64,000 nucleotides of DNA from Artemisia argyi. Taxonomy: Eukaryota; Streptophyta; Magnoliopsida; Asterales; Asteraceae. Position 1 is the first letter of the stretch, and the number at the start of each line of letters is the position of its first letter. The translations under genes were made by a program, and so were the position numbers. The DNA lies in NCBI GenBank assembly GCA_030686995.1, contig CM060695.1:100282871-100346870 (forward strand). The letters are read 5' to 3'. Of this stretch, positions 61,629 through 64,000 are shown one piece after another. The notes beneath the pieces were generated by a model. It ran no database searches and was not told where the DNA came from. It worked only from the letters and a program-made list of their open reading frames with translations.

Positions 61629-64000
61629 TTTTTGTTAGACAATCGTAACAGTGTTTTGTTTTGTGTTTCAACAATTGATCGACCTGGTGATTTTAGCATG
61701 AGATTTCACCACAATGGCCTATTCAAAAACTGGCCAGGGAGGATCTATGAAGGAGGTAAGGAATGTCAGGTTGATTATGTTGGAATTAATGAGATATCGA
61801 TTGACGAACTGGATGCTCTGATGACCCAAATCGGTTATGCAGAAGTCGAAACAAATTACTACTGTTTTGTTAAACCTGGTAGTACATTGGACGATGGCTT
61901 ATATAGTTTTCGTGAAGCTATCAATCTTGACTTGTTGAAAGACATTGTGGAAGAACATAAGCTGATAGATGTGTATGTTGAAATAGGTAAGACTATGTTA
62001 GAGTTGTCTAAGATATCCCCCACAGTCTTTTAAGATCGTATTTTTGGAGATGGATGAACCTAGTAGAAAAATAGCTAGTGCTGCTATTCAATCGTGCTGC
62101 AGACGTTTGGTTCTAGAAGACATAGATAATGACCTAGTCCTTAACCCATTTATGAAACTTACGCAACTACCTATGGATGTCTCATATGTTGGGGAATCTA
62201 GTGACTTGCCACACATTGAGTCTGGTTTTTCAAGTCTTGACATGTCTTCCTTTGCCAGCCAACATGTTGATAACAGTGATGGTGCATTAGTCATTATTGA
62301 TAAGGAAAATACTTTTCAGGACATTGATAGTTTTGATGTTAGTATGTTCAGAGTGACTAACGATAAGCCGTTGGAGAAAGTAGGGAGACCACTAGTTGAT
62401 GGCAATAACACCTTTGAGGAACCTGATATGGAAGTCACTCTATTCCAAGTCAATCAGGATAACCAGTTAGAGAATGTAGGAGGAGAACCTGTTGGTGGCA
62501 ATAACATGGAAGAGGAGGGTGATGTTGATATCACTCTGTTCCACCAGAGTGATGCTAGTCACTTAGGCAATGTAGGTGATGACACAATTCAGGCAAATGA
62601 AAATAATGTTACTGAGGAGAATCATGTACAGGTTGCTTTGGTCCAACAGAGTCAGAGTCATGAGTTAGGCAAAGCAGGAACATCTATTAATAAAAGTGAT
62701 GACTTGAATTTGGAAACTCAATTACCTGTGTTGGATTATGATGCATCTTACACTGCTTATGCTTCTAACTTAGACATAGGTAACTCTGGGGTGCCAAGGG
62801 TTAGGACAGATTTTGTTGATGATGGTGTTGTTGAAACTTTCTTTTATTGTGACCAATCCTTTGATAGTGCAAAAGATGTGAAAGAGAGGGTAAGAGAGCA
62901 TTCCATAGAAACAAGAAGGGAGCTGCTATTTCTAAAGAATGACAAAAAAAAAATAAGAGTCAGATGTGTGGGTTGTGTTCCCCTATCTGGCTCAATTGCT
63001 ACTGCTGGACTGGGTATAGACCCAGTTAGAGGTCCATTAACAAGAAAGGGTTTAGAATTATTAATTGCTGGTAAAAATGACCCTTCCCAAATACTCTGCC
63101 CATGGCTGTTGCTTGTCGGCAGGGATGGTAGTGAAAAAGGTGCTTGGACAGTGAGAAGATATAATGATCAACACACATGTTTGCAATCAAGGCGCTCAAA
63201 CATTTTGACCTTAACTTTATATCAAAGCCAATTAAAGCTATGATTCAAACCAATCCAACGATTCCTGTCAAGTCGGTTCATAATCAACTTACCAACCAAT
63301 TTGAGCTTGAAGTCTCAATGCAGAAGGTTTTAAGAGCAAAAAGAATAGCAGTCAGAGGCATTAGGAGGGAATTCAAGCTCCAATTCACCATGTTGAGAGA
63401 CTGTGTTCAAGAGTTGCAGAAGAGGAACCCTAATACAACAATTGTGATTCATGTGGAACGGCCTGCTGAGGATACTATTCCAACAAGATAATTCAAGAGA
63501 CTGTATATTTGTTTAGGTACCTTAAAGGAAGGATTTAAAGCCTGTCAGAGACAGTTGTTGGGGATAAATGCTTTTCCAATTGATGGTCCTTTGAAGGGTC
63601 AACTTCTAACAGCTGCTGGAATTGATAGCAACAATGGTATATACCTATTAGTTTATGCTTTTGCTAAATCAGCAAACACAATAGCTTGGACTTGGTTTCT
63701 TCATTGTTTATCTGATGATCTTGAACTTGAGCCAAATTCAATCTTCACTTTTGTTACTGACATGAAAAAGGTACTCCCATAAACTAGAAATGATTTGAAT
63801 TTCCTAATTTTTTTTAAATAGATAGTAAATATATCTGTTTTTGTGCAAGATATTATATCAGCATGAAGAGAAGTTTTTACACATGCGGAGCACATATTTT
63901 GTCCTAGAAGCATTCATGAGCAAATGAAAGTTAATTGGCAAGGTAGGGCCTTCAAAGACCATCTTTGGAGATGTGCAACAGCCTAAACTATTGTACAGTT
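61629..64000 (+). pseudogene. Mutator-like (MULE) transposase, decayed and running off the window
   Basis: The order fits plant MuDR-type transposases. A PB1-like N-terminal domain (MRFHHNGLFKNWPGRIYEGG, about 61690-61990) comes first, then a long acidic linker with near-repeats (about 62300-62700), then the MuDR DNA-binding region (about 62830-63200, including QILCPWLLLVG). The catalytic region (about 63240-63790) has GPLKGQLLTAAGID and WTWFL, followed by a KDHLWRCATA stretch at the window end. Damage: frame changes near 62034 and 63190, in-frame TAA at 63489-63491, stops near 63780, and the first catalytic Asp replaced by Asn (LLGIN). The 5' flank (61080-61628) may be the element's own leader. 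Confidence 0.85.

Overview
The window looks like nuclear DNA of a flowering plant. It is AT-rich, its genes have GT-AG introns, and it holds three ordinary plant genes: a plastid-type UMP kinase, a DQD/SDH-type shikimate or quinate dehydrogenase, and a DnaJ protein with DUF3444 domains. Around and inside them lie many plant LTR retrotransposons, SINEs, MITEs and a Mutator-like transposase. The style of the repeats suggests a eudicot, perhaps Asteraceae, but the sequence alone does not settle the family. All calls come from reading the bases and conceptual translations; no database search was run.

Bases 1-30.3 kb are a nested transposon cluster. A Ty3/gypsy element that kept gag but lost pol (1-4617, with a complete 3' LTR) sits inside the integrase region of an older minus-strand Ty1/copia element (4618 to about 7.69 kb). 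About 1.9 kb of older sequence follows. It carries a fragment of a VPS24/CHMP3 (ESCRT-III) gene and a small MITE. A minus-strand solo gypsy LTR then begins at 9550 and ends at 30294, with target duplication CTAAT on both sides. It is interrupted by about 3.9 kb of unclassified LTR-like sequence, a solo LTR (14639-16043, TSD TTAAG) and a complete 12.2-kb Sirevirus-like copia element (16481-28684, TSD AAAGG). The copia element has two similar LTRs, an iMet-type primer site, several polypurine tracts, and gag-pol broken by frameshifts and TGA stops.

Bases 30.8-33.6 kb hold a foldback element. Two arrays of about 1 kb, built from a 20-bp minisatellite, face each other inside short TGCGTTTAG inverted repeats. 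The array ends about 550 bp upstream of the UMP kinase start codon.

Bases 33.7-59.6 kb are the genic part. The UMP kinase (+, 7 exons, 314 aa) has two SINEs and a hAT-like element in its introns. The DQD/SDH-type gene (+, 10 exons, 521 aa) keeps its dehydrogenase residues, but its dehydratase domain lacks the usual catalytic histidine. The DnaJ/DUF3444 gene (-, about 968 aa) has a nearly intronless CDS and 5' UTR introns, one holding a 740-bp hAT-like element. Each gene is compact in coding length but widened by intronic mobile elements.

Bases 59.6-64.0 kb contain a MITE candidate and a decayed MULE transposase that runs off the window.
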